Assembly: GCF_006782915.1 (NCBI RefSeq)
Contig: NZ_VCNP01000030.1
Span: 62,001-126,000 of the forward strand
DNA length: 64,000 bases
Origin: Streptomyces calvus
Lineage (GTDB): Bacteria; Actinomycetota; Actinomycetes; Streptomycetales; Streptomycetaceae
Direction: 5' to 3'
Within the stretch, counting starts at the first letter, position 1; every line of letters starts with the position of its first letter. This document shows positions 27,881-39,569 of this stretch, in pieces. The notes under the pieces were generated by a model. The model was not told the origin of the DNA. It worked only from the letters and a program-made list of their open reading frames with translations, and did not search any database. A program made the translations under genes and the position numbers.

Positions 27881-28356
27881 CGGCCCGCACGACCCGTCTG
27901 GACGACGGGGTCCGCGCGGCGCTGCGGGCGGCGGGCGCCGCGGCCAAGAAGGGCCTCGCCGATCCGGGGCTCGCCGAGCTGGTGCAGATCCGCGCCTCGC
28001 AGCTCAACCACTGCGCGTTCTGCCTCGACATGCACCTGGCGATCGCGCGGAAGGACGGGGTGGTGAGCGAGGCGCAGCTCGACCTGCTGGACGCCTGGGA
28101 GGAGGCCGGGGACGTCTTCGACGCGCGGGAGCGGGCGGCGCTGGAGCTGACCGAGGCGGTGACCGTCCTGACGGGGGGCACCTCCCGGGCCTGCGGCTCC
28201 GGGGGAGGGTTCGTGCCGGACGAGGTGTACGAGCGGGCCGCCCGGCACTTCGACGCGGCCGTACTCGCCCATCTCATCGGTCTGATCATCGTCATCAACA
28301 GCTGGAACCGGCTGATGGTCGGCCGGCGGATTCCTCCCGGGAGCACCGAGTGGTGA
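27877..28356 (+). CDS. Carboxymuconolactone decarboxylase / AhpD-like protein 2, with an in-frame insertion
   Basis: 159 aa from the GTG at 27877. It repeats the core of the preceding gene (QIRASQLNHCAFCLDMH, then AWEEAGDVFDARERAALELTEAVTVL), so it arose by tandem duplication. Between TVLT and GFVPDEVYERAA the first paralogue has a single residue. This copy instead has about eleven extra residues (GGTSRACGSGG), encoded by a GC-rich imperfect palindrome. The insertion lies in a loop between helices, and the CxxC-H active site is intact. Its stop overlaps the start of the PEP mutase-like gene by 4 bases. Confidence 0.88.
   Translation: MTARTTRLDDGVRAALRAAGAAAKKGLADPGLAELVQIRASQLNHCAFCLDMHLAIARKDGVVSEAQLDLLDAWEEAGDVFDARERAALELTEAVTVLTGGTSRACGSGGGFVPDEVYERAARHFDAAVLAHLIGLIIVINSWNRLMVGRRIPPGSTEW
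28175..28207 (+). repeat. Palindromic in-frame insertion inside an AhpD-like gene
   Basis: About 33 bases are present here and absent at the aligned point of the neighbouring paralogue. The insert carries CCTCCCGG (28181-28188) opposed by CCGGGGGAGG (28199-28208), an imperfect inverted repeat around CCTGCGG. Size (a multiple of three), palindromy and location resemble a small interspersed palindromic element tolerated inside a gene. Confidence 0.6.
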
Positions 28357-29075
28357 ACAAGGCCGACGTCTTTGGCGCACTGCACCGCAACCGCCTCCCC
28401 GGCGATCCCCTGGTCCTGCCCGGCCCGTGGGACGCCGCGAGCGCCCGGGTGTTCGCCGAGGCCGGGTTCCCGGCGCTCGCGACCCCGAGCGCCGGGGTGG
28501 CGGCCGCTCTGGGCCACGAGGACGGGCACACCCCGGCGGACGAGATGTTCGCGGCGGTCGCGCGGATCGTGCGGGCGGTGGACGTGCCGGTGTCGGCGGA
28601 CGTCGAGGGAGGGTACGGGCTGGCGCCGAAGGAGCTGGTGGAACGGCTGCTGGAGGCGGGCGCCGTGGGCTGCAACCTGGAGGACTCCGCGGACGGCGTG
28701 CTCAAGGACCCGCGCGAGCACGCGGAGTGGCTGGCCGAGGTGCGGGCGGCGGCCGGCGACCGGCTCTTCCTCAACGCCCGGGTCGACACCTTCGTGCGGG
28801 GCGTCACCGACCCGGAACGCGCCATCGAGCGGGCCGCGTTGTACGTGGCCGCGGGCGCCGACTGCGTGTATCCGATCGGCGCCCCGGCCGGCGTACTGCC
28901 GCTGCTGCGCTCAGGGATCGAGGGTCCGCTGAACGTGCACGCGCTGCCCGGGGAGGGCCCCTCGCCCGCCGAACTGGGCGAACTCGGGGCCACCCGGATC
29001 ACGTTCGGGCCCGGACTCCAGCAGCGGGCCACGGCGGCGCTGCGGGAGATCGCGGCCGGACTCCGGACCGGGTGA
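28353..29075 (+). CDS. Isocitrate lyase / PEP mutase-family protein
   Basis: 240 aa from the GTG at 28353, which forms a GTGA overlap with the previous stop; GTG 28350 is an alternative. The family pattern is clear: LPGPWDAASARVFAEAGF, ATPSAGVAA, then SADVEGGYG (metal-binding Asp), GAVGCNLEDS, and LNARVDTF. The usual lyase Cys motif (KKCGH) of true isocitrate lyase is absent, as expected for the PEP mutase/oxaloacetase-like branch. It probably cleaves or forms a C-C or P-C bond in a 2-oxo acid, but the substrate is unknown. It is the last gene of the MocR-linked operon, and its stop is 3 bases from the convergent transporter gene. Confidence 0.88.
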   Translation: MNKADVFGALHRNRLPGDPLVLPGPWDAASARVFAEAGFPALATPSAGVAAALGHEDGHTPADEMFAAVARIVRAVDVPVSADVEGGYGLAPKELVERLLEAGAVGCNLEDSADGVLKDPREHAEWLAEVRAAAGDRLFLNARVDTFVRGVTDPERAIERAALYVAAGADCVYPIGAPAGVLPLLRSGIEGPLNVHALPGEGPSPAELGELGATRITFGPGLQQRATAALREIAAGLRTG

Positions 29076-29078
29076 GGG

Positions 29079-30035
29079 TCAGGGCAGCCACGCCCGCCAG
29101 ACGGACTCGTGGCTGTCCACCCACTTCTTCGCCGCCTCCTCGGGCCGCAGCTTCTGCTCGGCGATCATCAGCGAAACCTCGTTCTGGTCCTCCGTCGTCC
29201 ACCGGAAGTTCTCCAGGAACCGTGCCGCCTTGCCGCCGTCCTTCGCGAAGTCGGCGTTGAGGTACTTCTGCAGCGGGGTGACGGGGTAGGCGCAGGCGAC
29301 CTTCTCCGGGTCGGCGTCGCACCCTTCCTCGTACGGAGGCAGCTTCACCTCCGTCATGGGGACCTTCTCGAACAGCCACTGGGGTGTGTACCAGTAGGTG
29401 AGGAAGGGCTTCTTCTCCTTGGCGAACTGCTTGATCTGGGTGATCTGCGCGGCCTCGGAGCCGGCGAACACCACCCGGTAGTCCAGCTTCAGGTTCTTCA
29501 CCAGCGCCTTGTCGTTGGTGACGTAGGACGGTGAGCCGTCCATCAGCTGGCCCTTGCCGCCGCTCTCCGGGGTGCGGAACCGCTCGGCGTACTTGTCGAG
29601 GTTCTTCCAGTCGGTGACGTCGGGGTGCTCCTTGGCGAAGTACGTCGGCACGAACCAGCCGATGTGCCCGGTGACGCCGAGGTCGCCGCCGCGCGCGATC
29701 GTCTTCTTGTCCTCGACGTAGCGCTGCTCCTGCTCGGGGTGGCCCCAGTCCTCCAGGATGGCGTCGACCCGGCCCTGGCTGAGCGCGTCCCAGGCGGGCA
29801 CCTCGTCGACCTGGACGGTGTCGACGCGGTAGCCGAGTTCGTGCTCCAGCAGGTACTGGGCGACGGCCACGTTGGCCTGCGCGCCCACCCAGGACTGCAC
29901 GGACAGGGTGACGGTCTTCGCGCCGCGGGCGTTCGCGAACGGTGACGCCTGCTGCGTCATGTCGGCGGCTCCGCAGCCGGTGAGCAGCGCGAGCGCGGAC
30001 ACGCCCGTCACCACCATGGTCGTACGACGTCGCAT
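29079..30035 (-). CDS. Glycine betaine/choline ABC transporter substrate-binding lipoprotein
   Basis: 318 aa. The lipobox LLTGC marks a lipoprotein. The OpuAC-type binding domain begins KTVTLSVQSWVGAQANVAVAQYLLEHELGY, with EDWGHPEQ, a WFVPTYF aromatic box and TYWYTPQWLF; Trp and Tyr residues of this kind bind quaternary amines. It would deliver betaine or choline to the fused permease encoded 1 base upstream in the same operon. It is the last of five minus-strand genes that also encode choline oxidation enzymes. Confidence 0.92.
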   Translation of the reverse strand: MRRRTTMVVTGVSALALLTGCGAADMTQQASPFANARGAKTVTLSVQSWVGAQANVAVAQYLLEHELGYRVDTVQVDEVPAWDALSQGRVDAILEDWGHPEQEQRYVEDKKTIARGGDLGVTGHIGWFVPTYFAKEHPDVTDWKNLDKYAERFRTPESGGKGQLMDGSPSYVTNDKALVKNLKLDYRVVFAGSEAAQITQIKQFAKEKKPFLTYWYTPQWLFEKVPMTEVKLPPYEEGCDADPEKVACAYPVTPLQKYLNADFAKDGGKAARFLENFRWTTEDQNEVSLMIAEQKLRPEEAAKKWVDSHESVWRAWLP

Positions 30036-30036
30036 G

Positions 30037-31985
30037 TCACGCTCCCTTCTTGGTGCGGCGTCCGGTCGGCTGGGTCACCCGGTCGAGCATCAGGCCCAGG
30101 CAGACGATCGCGGCGCCGGCGACCAGGCCGGTCGCCAGGTCGCCCTGGGCCAGGCCGAAGACGACGTCGTAGCCGAGCGCGCCGCCGCCGACCAGGCCGC
30201 CGATGATGACGACCGCGAGGACCAGGACGACGCCCTGGTTGACGGCGAGCAGCAGGGCCGGGCGGGCCAGCGGGAGCTGGACCTGGCGCAGTTGCTGGCC
30301 GCTGGTGGCGCCGAGCGAGCGGGCGGACTCCAGGGCGGCCGCGTCGACCTGGCGCAGTCCCTGCGCGGTGATGCGGACGACGGCGGGCAGCGCGTAGACG
30401 ACCGCGGCGGCGACGGCCGGGGCGCGGCCGACGCCGAACAGGGCGACGACCGGGATCAGGTACACGAACTGCGGCATCGTCTGGAACACGTCCAGGACGG
30501 GGCGCAGCAGCCGTTCGAAGCGGTCGCTGCGGGCGGCCGCGATGCCGGTGGCGAAGCCGGCGACGAGGGTGACGGCGACGGCGGCGAGGACCTGCGACAG
30601 CGTGTCCAGCGACGGCTTCCACACGCCGAGCACACCGATCGCGGCCATGGCGAGGACGGCGGTGAGCGCGGTGCGCCAGGTGCCGATCAGCCAGGCCAGG
30701 GCGGCGACCGCCAGCAACACCGACCACCAGGGCAGCCACTGCAGGCCGTCGCGGAGCGGGTCGAGCACCCAGGTGGTGAAGCGGCCCGCCCAGTCGGCGG
30801 TGCCGCCGACGACGGGCACGCCGGAGTACAGGTGGGCGGTCATCCAGTCGACGGCCCGGTTCACCGGCTCCGCGATGCCGAGGACCCACCCGTCGGGCCA
30901 CTCCAGGCGGCCCGCGAACCGTCCGGCGACCGCCACGGCCGCGGTGGCGACGAGGGCGTACGCCCACAGCGCGCGGGCGTTCGGCGCGGGCTCCTGTCCG
31001 AGTCGCGCGCCGGCCGCGCCGGTCACCCGGTCGAGGACCACGGCGAGCAGCACGATGGGGATTCCGGCGGCGAGCGCGGCGCCCACGTCGACGGAGGCGA
31101 GCGCCTGGTAGACGCGGTCGCCGAGGCCGCCGGCGCCGATCACGGAGGCGATCACGGCCATGGACAGCGCCATCATGATCGTCTGGTTGAGGCCGAGGAG
31201 GAGTTCCTTGCGGGCCAGCGGGAGGCGTGCGGTCAGCAGGCGCTGGCGTGCGGTGGCGCCGAGCGACTCGACGGCCTCCAGCACCTCCTTGTCGGCGCCG
31301 CGCAGCCCGAGCGCGGTGAGGCGGGCCATGGGCGGGGCGGCGTAGACGACCGTGGCGAGGACGGCGGCGGGTACGCCGATGCCGAAGACCAGGACGACGG
31401 GCAGGAGGTAGGCGAAGGCCGGGAGCACCTGCATGGTGTCCAGGACCGGGCGCAGCGCGCGGTCGGTGCGGTCGGACAGTCCGGCGGCCAGCCCGAGCAG
31501 CGCGCCGACGACGACGGACGCGGCGACGGCGACGGCCATCAGCGCGAGCGTCTGCATGGTCGGCACCCACATGCCGAGCAGTCCGCAGGCGAGGAACGCG
31601 GCGGCGGTCCCGAGGGCGAGCCGGAGGCCGGCGACGCGCCAGGCGACGAGCCCGGCGACCGCGGTCACTCCCGCCCAGCCGACGGCGAGGAGGGCGAGGT
31701 AGACGGCGCGTACGGCGACGACGACGGCGTTGCTGACGTGGCCGAAGAAGTACAGGAACAGCGGGTGGCTGTCGCGGTTGTCGATGATCCAGTCGCTGGC
31801 CCGGCCGAGGGGCTCGGAGAGGTCGACGGTGAGGGCGGCCGGCCAGGTGCCGCCGCCCCAGCGGGTGACGGCGAGCGGGACGAGGACGGCGGCGATCAGG
31901 GCGAGGGCCGCGAGCTTGCGTACGGCCGGACTGGCCGACAGGCCCGGCGGAAACGCCTTTCGGGTGGGGGCCGTGAGCGTTGCCA

Positions 31986-31986
<1 letters not shown>
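30037..31986 (-). CDS. ABC transporter permease with two fused ProW-like modules
   Basis: 649 aa from the ATG at 31986, which overlaps the ATPase stop by one base. Two complete permease modules lie in one chain. Each has its own EAA loop: EAVESLGATARQRLLTARLPLARKE-type in the first half and ESARSLGATSGQQLRQVQLPLARPA-type in the second. Each also has the preceding MQVLPAFAYLLPVV / FQTMPQFVYLIPVV helix. About twelve membrane helices are expected. A single gene thus supplies both halves of the translocation pore, normally a ProW homodimer. It serves the betaine/choline importer with the flanking ATPase and binding protein. Confidence 0.9.
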
Positions 31987-33154
<1,168 letters not shown>

Positions 33155-33155
<1 letters not shown>

Positions 33156-34708
33156 CACGCATCACCGCCGATCAGGTCGACGGCGCGTTCGCCGACCATC
33201 AGGACGCCGATCATCGGGTTCACGGCGGTCATGGTCGGGAAGACGGAGGCGTCCGCGATCCGGATGCCCTCCAGGCCGCGGATGCGCAACTGCGGGTCCA
33301 CGACGGCCTGTTCGTCGTCGGCGGCGCCCATCCGGCAGGTGCCCGCCGGGTGGTAGACGGTGTGCGCGACCTTGCGGGCGTACTCGCCGAGCTCCTCGTC
33401 GCCGGTGACGTGCGGGCCGGGGGCCACCTCGCGCTTGAGCCAGCCGGCCAGCGGTTCGGTCCTGGCGATCTCGCGGGCGATGCGGATGCCGTCCACGAGG
33501 GTGCGGCCGTCGTAGTCGTCCTCGTCGGTGAAGTAGCGGAAGTCGAGGGCGGGCTTCACGGACGGGTCGGCGCTGGTGAGGTAGAGCCGGCCGCGGGACT
33601 TGGGCTTGGGGATGTTCGGGGTCATGGAGACGCCGAACTCGGGCCGTTCGTAGCCCAGTCGCTCCGGATTGTCCGTGAACGGGATCTGGTAGAAGTGGAA
33701 CATCAGGTCGGGGCCCGCGTGTGCGGGGTCGCGGCGCACGAACAAACCGGCGTCGGAGTCCATCGCGGAGTTCTCCGGGATGGGTCCGTTCGTCTCCCAG
33801 ACGATCACCGACTCGGGGTGGTCGAGGAGGTTCTCGCCGACGCCCGGGAGGTCGTGCGCGACGGGTATGCCGAGCGCCTCCAGGTCGGCGCGGGGACCGA
33901 TGCCGGAGTGCAGCAGCAGCCGGGGCGAGTCGACGGCGCCGGCGCACAGCACGACCTCGTTGCGGGCGCGGACGAGGATCTCCTCGCCGTCCTTGGTGCG
34001 CACGTGGACGCCCTCGGCGCGGGTGCCGTTCAGCTCCAGCCGGTACGCCCAGGTCTCCAGCAGGATCGTCAGGTTGGGCCGCTCGTCCATCACCGGGTGC
34101 AGATACGCCACCGAGGCCGAGGAGCGCTTGTTGTCCTCCGGGTGGTAGGCGAGGTCGAAGAAGCCGACGCCCTCGGTGAACGGCTTCCTGTTGAAGCCCT
34201 CCACGCGCGGCACGCCCAGCGCGGCCTGCGCGGAGTCCACGAAGTCACGGGCGATGGCGTTCCGGTCCTTCTCGTCGACCGGGACGATGTTGTTCTTCAG
34301 ACGGGCGTAGTACGCCTCCATCTGCACCGCGCCCCAGCCCTTGGCGCCGGCCTGCTCCCACTCGTCCCAGTCGGACGGCAGCGGCTTGAAGGCGATGAGC
34401 GTGTTGTGGGACGAGCAGCCGCCCAGGACGCGGGCGCGGCTGTGCCGGATGTGCGAGTTGCCGCGCGGCTGCTCGGTGGTCGGGTAGTCGTAGTCGAGTT
34501 CACCGCCGAGCAGGCCCATCCAGCGGCGCAGCGTGAGCACGTCGTCGCGGCCGACGTCACTGGGGCCTCCCTCGATGACGGCGACCGTGACGTCCGGGTT
34601 CTCCGTCAGCCGGGAGGCGATGACGGAGCCGGCGGTTCCGCCGCCGATGACGACGTAGTCGTAGACGTGTGCGGGGTCCGGTGCGGGTACGTGGGTGTGA
34701 TCCGGCAT
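33155..34708 (-). CDS. betA: Choline dehydrogenase (GMC oxidoreductase)
   Basis: 517 aa from an ATG with GGAGGAG upstream. The FAD motif [14 protein letters not shown] starts the GMC fold; [11 protein letters not shown] and the [17 protein letters not shown] signature follow. The C-terminal HPAGTCRMG and [14 protein letters not shown] hold the catalytic His and Asn. The distant relative of alcohol oxidases is best read as choline dehydrogenase because betaine aldehyde dehydrogenase lies just upstream and a betaine/choline importer directly downstream with a one-base overlap. It would oxidise choline to betaine aldehyde. Confidence 0.88.
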
Positions 34709-34986
34709 GGGGGTGGTACTCCTCCGGGGGACTGGAGACAGGTGCGGGGTGGAGCGGTTGCGGTGCGACGTCGGTACGGCGGTGGGGGCCGCCCGGCGGT
34801 CCGACGGGCCGGCACGCCCGGGACGTTCCGGTGCTCTCGGCGCTTCGGCGACTCCGAGGTGCCCGGTACGCCCGGAAGTGCCCGGCGTGCGGGGCGCGTT
34901 CGCTGGCGCGTGGTGCGTGGTGCGTGCGGTGGCGCGTGCGGTGGCGCGTGGTGCCTTCGGTGGCGCGTGGCGGGTTCGGTGGGCGC
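34709..34986 (-). repeat. Intercistronic region with GC-rich direct repeats
   Basis: 278 bases between the aldehyde dehydrogenase stop and the choline dehydrogenase start contain no gene. From about 34900 to 34975 there are several copies of GGTGGCGCGTG and GTGCGTG-like repeats, and upstream a set of CCCGG-rich copies (34850-34890). It may form structured RNA that sets relative expression in the operon. The choline dehydrogenase Shine-Dalgarno lies at its end. Confidence 0.5.
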
Positions 34987-36507
34987 TCAGCCCGCGAACC
35001 AGCGCACCGGCTTCGGCGCCAGGTTCTGGTACACGTGCTTGGTCTCCCGGTACTCGGCGAGCCCGGCCGGGCCGAGTTCGCGGCCCACTCCGCTCTTTCC
35101 GAAACCGCCCCACTCCGCCTGCGGAAGGTAGGGGTGGAAGTCGTTGATCCACACGGTGCCGTGGCGCAGCCGTCCGGCCCCCCGCCGGGCACGGCCCGCG
35201 TCGGCGGTCCACACCGCGCCGGCCAGTCCGTACTCGGTGTCGTTGGCGAGGGCGACGGCCTCGTCCTCGGTGCGGAAGGTCTCGACGGTGAGGACCGGCC
35301 CGAAGACCTCCTCGCGCACCACCCGCATCTCGCGGTGGCAGCGGTCCAGGACGGTCGGCTCGTAGAAGTAGCCGGACTCCGGGCGCTCGGCGGACGGCTC
35401 GGGCCGCTTGCCGCCGGAGCGCAGCACCGCGCCCTCCTTGAGCGCGGACTCGACGTACGCCTCGACCTTGGCGCGCTGCTGCTCGGAGACCAGCGGCCCG
35501 CACTCGACGCCCGGTTCGGTGCCCCGGCCGAGCCTGATCCGCTCGGCGCGGCGGGCGAGTTCGGCGACGAAACGGTCGCGGACCGACTCCTCGACGATCA
35601 GCCGGGCACCCGCCGAGCAGACCTGGCCGCTGTGGATGAAGGCCGCGTTGAGGGCCTGGTCGACGGCGGTGTCGAAGCCCTCCTCGGTGGCGCAGGCGTC
35701 GGCGAAGACGACATTGGGGTTCTTGCCGCCCAGTTCGAGGGCGACCTTCTTGACGGTGGCGGCGGCCGCCCGGGCGACCTTGGTACCGCTGGCCAGGCCA
35801 CCGGTGAAGGAGACCAGGTCGACGGCGGGGTGCTCGGCGAGCCGGGCGCCGACGGTGTGGCCGGGGCCGGTGACGATGTTCGCGACGCCTGCGGGCAGGC
35901 CCGCCTCGGTCAGCAGGTGGACCAGCGCGACCGTGGTGAGCGGGGTGATCTCGCTGGGCTTGATCACGAAGGTGTTGCCGGCCGCGAGCGCGGGCGCGAT
36001 CTTCCAGCTGGCCTGGAGGAGCGGGTAGTTCCAGGGCGTGATCATCGCGCAGACGCCGACCGGCTCGTGCACGACGACACTGTGGATGTCGGGGGAACCG
36101 GCGTCGACGACCCGTCCGGGGGCCTCGCCGGCGACCAGGTCCGCGAAGTAGCGGAAGGCGTCGGCGACGCAGTCGATGTCGACGCGGCCCTCCTCGACGG
36201 TCTTGCCCGCGTCCCGGCTCTCCAGCAGACCGAGCTCCTCCCGGTCCCGTACGAGCAGGTCGGCGACGCGGCGCAGCAGCGCGGCCCGCTCGGCGACCGG
36301 GGTGTGCCGCCACGGGCCCTCGTCGAAGGCGCGCCGGGCGGCGGCCACCGCGAGGTCGGTGTCCTTCTCGTCACCCTCGGCGACCACGGCGAACGGCAGG
36401 GCGTCCGCGGGGTCGAGGATCTCGCGCGTGGCCCCCGAGACGGCCGCCCGCCACTCGCCCCCTGCGTGGATGGTGTCGCGCGCCCTGAGTTCCGTACTGT
36501 CCGCCAT
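34987..36507 (-). CDS. betB: Betaine aldehyde dehydrogenase
   Basis: 506 aa from the ATG at 36507. NAD-linked aldehyde dehydrogenase motifs are all visible: PWNYPLLQASWKIAPALAAGN, the general base Glu in LELGGKNP, and the catalytic Cys in SGQVCSAGAR. The C-terminal WGGFGKSGVGRELG and the overall length fit the betaine aldehyde branch. It turns betaine aldehyde into glycine betaine, the osmoprotectant. It is the first gene of the operon that continues with choline dehydrogenase and the ABC importer, so uptake and synthesis of betaine are linked. Confidence 0.9.
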   Translation of the reverse strand: MADSTELRARDTIHAGGEWRAAVSGATREILDPADALPFAVVAEGDEKDTDLAVAAARRAFDEGPWRHTPVAERAALLRRVADLLVRDREELGLLESRDAGKTVEEGRVDIDCVADAFRYFADLVAGEAPGRVVDAGSPDIHSVVVHEPVGVCAMITPWNYPLLQASWKIAPALAAGNTFVIKPSEITPLTTVALVHLLTEAGLPAGVANIVTGPGHTVGARLAEHPAVDLVSFTGGLASGTKVARAAAATVKKVALELGGKNPNVVFADACATEEGFDTAVDQALNAAFIHSGQVCSAGARLIVEESVRDRFVAELARRAERIRLGRGTEPGVECGPLVSEQQRAKVEAYVESALKEGAVLRSGGKRPEPSAERPESGYFYEPTVLDRCHREMRVVREEVFGPVLTVETFRTEDEAVALANDTEYGLAGAVWTADAGRARRGAGRLRHGTVWINDFHPYLPQAEWGGFGKSGVGRELGPAGLAEYRETKHVYQNLAPKPVRWFAG

Positions 36508-36700
36508 GATCGGTTACTGCCTTCCGTTCCTGTTCGGCGCCCGTGAGTCACACGGGTGTCGCCCACGGGACCGGGTGCGCCTGCCCTTCGCCTCCGAATG
36601 CATGCGCAATCCATGGCCGAAAGTGCGCTGCGTCACGGAACATGAGGGCGAAAGGGAGAAATGACCCGGCGTTCCATGGCGCGAACAGGACCCCGTGCCC

Positions 36701-36754
36701 CGGGCTCCGTGTTCCGGGCTCCGTGTTCCGGGCTCCGTGTTCCGGGCTCCGTGG
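36701..36754. repeat. Tandem repeat, 14-base unit, about 3.9 copies
   Basis: The unit CGGGCTCCGTGTTC is repeated head to tail at 36701, 36715 and 36729, with a partial fourth copy to 36754. It lies in the 369-base gap (36508-36876) between betB and mdh. The rest of that gap holds the betB promoter side (36508-36700, no clear motif seen) and the mdh terminator. Confidence 0.8.
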
Positions 36755-36822
36755 CGGGAACGGGACTCCGCGGCCCATGACGGACGGGCCGACTGCCGGA
36801 CGGGCCGCTCGGTGGAACGCGA

Positions 36823-36857
36823 AGGGCCCCGCGCCGGACGAACCGGTGCGGGGCCCT
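36823..36857 (-). terminator. Terminator of mdh
   Basis: A 10-bp perfect stem (36823-36832 with 36848-36857), with an inner CCGG/CCGG pairing in the loop, lies 20 bases past the mdh stop. Confidence 0.75.
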
Positions 36858-36876
36858 CGAAGCCCGGGCGGGCAGG

Positions 36877-37992
<1,116 letters not shown>

Positions 37993-38307
37993 CTATCGCG
38001 CATCCCGGATCGCGGACGTCCGGGCTCCCTGTGGCCCGCCCCACAGAGTGACGGCCCCGGTACGCGGGTACGGGGGCGTTCGCACACAGGGGCGGCCGCT
38101 CCGTCCGGGAGAGGTAGGGGCGGGGCGGCCGCCGTCGGGGCCGACCGCGCCGGACTCCCGTGGGGGTACTGTCCGGGTGCCCGCCTTTCGGCCCTGCATG
38201 CACATCACCACGATTTCCCCACATATATGAGTCCAAATGGCCCTATATGGGATCAGATGCCTGTCGGTGGCCTGTCGGTGCGGTGGGGACGGACTCCCGC
38301 GCGGACG

Positions 38308-38432
38308 CGGGACGTACCGGACGCGGGACCGGCGCGCGGAGGCGGGACGTACCGGACGCGGGACCGGCGCGCGGAGGCGGGACGGGCCGGACGCGGGACC
38401 GGCGCGCGGAGGCGGGACGGGCCGGAGGTGGG
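38308..38432. repeat. Tandem repeat, 35-base unit, about 3.6 copies
   Basis: Full units start at 38331 and 38366 (each begins GGCGCGCGGAGGCGGGACG), with a partial copy before and another after. It lies between the stop of the HTH-DUF2690 gene (38457) and the mdh promoter area. The copies differ at GTACC against GGGCC. Confidence 0.8.
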
Positions 38433-38456
38433 CGCGGGGAGGTCCGCGCCCCGGGT

Positions 38457-39569
38457 CTAGTCCGTGCAGCCCTTCTCGCCGGAGGCGGCCAGGACCGCGC
38501 AGGCCTGCACCTCGGTCACCCCGGCCTTGTCACCGACCGGCACCATCGGCGTGTACGCGACCGTGTCACCGGCCGCCGTGACCGTGTCGTTCTGCTTCGC
38601 CGCGCCCGCGGTGATCTCGACCGTGTCGCCCTGCGCGGCCTGGGTGATGCGCCCCCACGCCGCACCGCAGGTCTCGCTGTAGCGGATCTCCACCGTGGTG
38701 GCGCCGACGGTCGCCGTCCGCGTCGTGGTCACGAGGTCGCCGCTGCAGCCCATGACCTCCGCGTCCTTGCCGTTGCAGCTCTCGCCGCTGCACTTCACGC
38801 CCGGCGGCAGGTTCGCGTCGGTGGTGGCGGTGGACGAGGGGGACGTGCGGGCGTCGTCCCGCTTCCTGTCGTCCTCCGTCCCGGTGACGTAGAGGGCGGC
38901 GGCGATCACCACCAGCGCGCCCAGCGCCCCGGCGACGAACGTCCACGTCCGCCGCCCGCCTCCGGCCCCGCCCGAGCGGCCCCGCCCGGACGCCCCCCGG
39001 GACGGCTCGCCGTACTCCCCCGGCACCGGCCCGCCCCCGGCCGGACTCCAGGAGTCCGCCCCGGCCGCGCCGCCGTGCCCCGCACGCACGGCACCGGAGG
39101 CGTCGCGCACCTCCGAGGCGGTCGGCTGCGGCGGCACGCTCGGCGACACCCCGGCCGGCCCCGCGACGCCCGGACGGATCCCGGCTCCTCCCTTACGGGT
39201 CCCGCCGCCCCCGCCCGACGGGGGCCCGGCGAGTTCGCTGAGCGCGGCGCGCGCCTGCGAGATCCGGATCGCCTCCATCGTCATGTCGTGCCGCATCTCC
39301 GAGCGGCTCCAGGCGCGCTCGGCCAGCTCCCACATGGTGGTGAGGTGCATCGGGTTGGTCCCGGTGACCTCGGCCAGGGCCACGATCGCGCCCTTGGGCG
39401 CGAGCAGCCGGCCGTTCAGATACCGCTCCCAGGACGTCTTGCTGTAGCCGGTGCGGTCGGCGACCGACGCGACGCTCAGGCCGCTGCGGTCCACGACCCG
39501 CCTGAGCTGACTGGTGAACTCCCTGATCTGCGGATCGAGTTCATCCGGCAAGGCCTTCCAACGAGGCAT
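38457..39569 (-). CDS. HTH (XRE-like) protein with membrane segment and extracellular DUF2690 domain
   Basis: 370 aa from the ATG at 39569. An N-terminal HTH (about 15-75: LRRVVDRSGLSVASVADRTG, YSKTSWERYLNG) is followed by a Gly/Pro/Ser-rich linker, one membrane segment (about 210-230: TFVAGALGALVVIAAALYV) and a C-terminal domain with six Cys residues in three groups (KCSGESCNGK, MGCSGD, ETCGAAW) plus QACAVL and a final GCTD. This matches DUF2690 proteins. The layout suggests a one-piece transmembrane sensor-regulator. The target is unknown. Confidence 0.85.
   Translation of the reverse strand: MPRWKALPDELDPQIREFTSQLRRVVDRSGLSVASVADRTGYSKTSWERYLNGRLLAPKGAIVALAEVTGTNPMHLTTMWELAERAWSRSEMRHDMTMEAIRISQARAALSELAGPPSGGGGGTRKGGAGIRPGVAGPAGVSPSVPPQPTASEVRDASGAVRAGHGGAAGADSWSPAGGGPVPGEYGEPSRGASGRGRSGGAGGGRRTWTFVAGALGALVVIAAALYVTGTEDDRKRDDARTSPSSTATTDANLPPGVKCSGESCNGKDAEVMGCSGDLVTTTRTATVGATTVEIRYSETCGAAWGRITQAAQGDTVEITAGAAKQNDTVTAAGDTVAYTPMVPVGDKAGVTEVQACAVLAASGEKGCTD

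Noticed and set aside
38227-38460. Small plus-strand ORF over the 35-base repeat
   Set aside because: Its sequence is just the translated repeat, with no ribosome-binding site or conserved feature.
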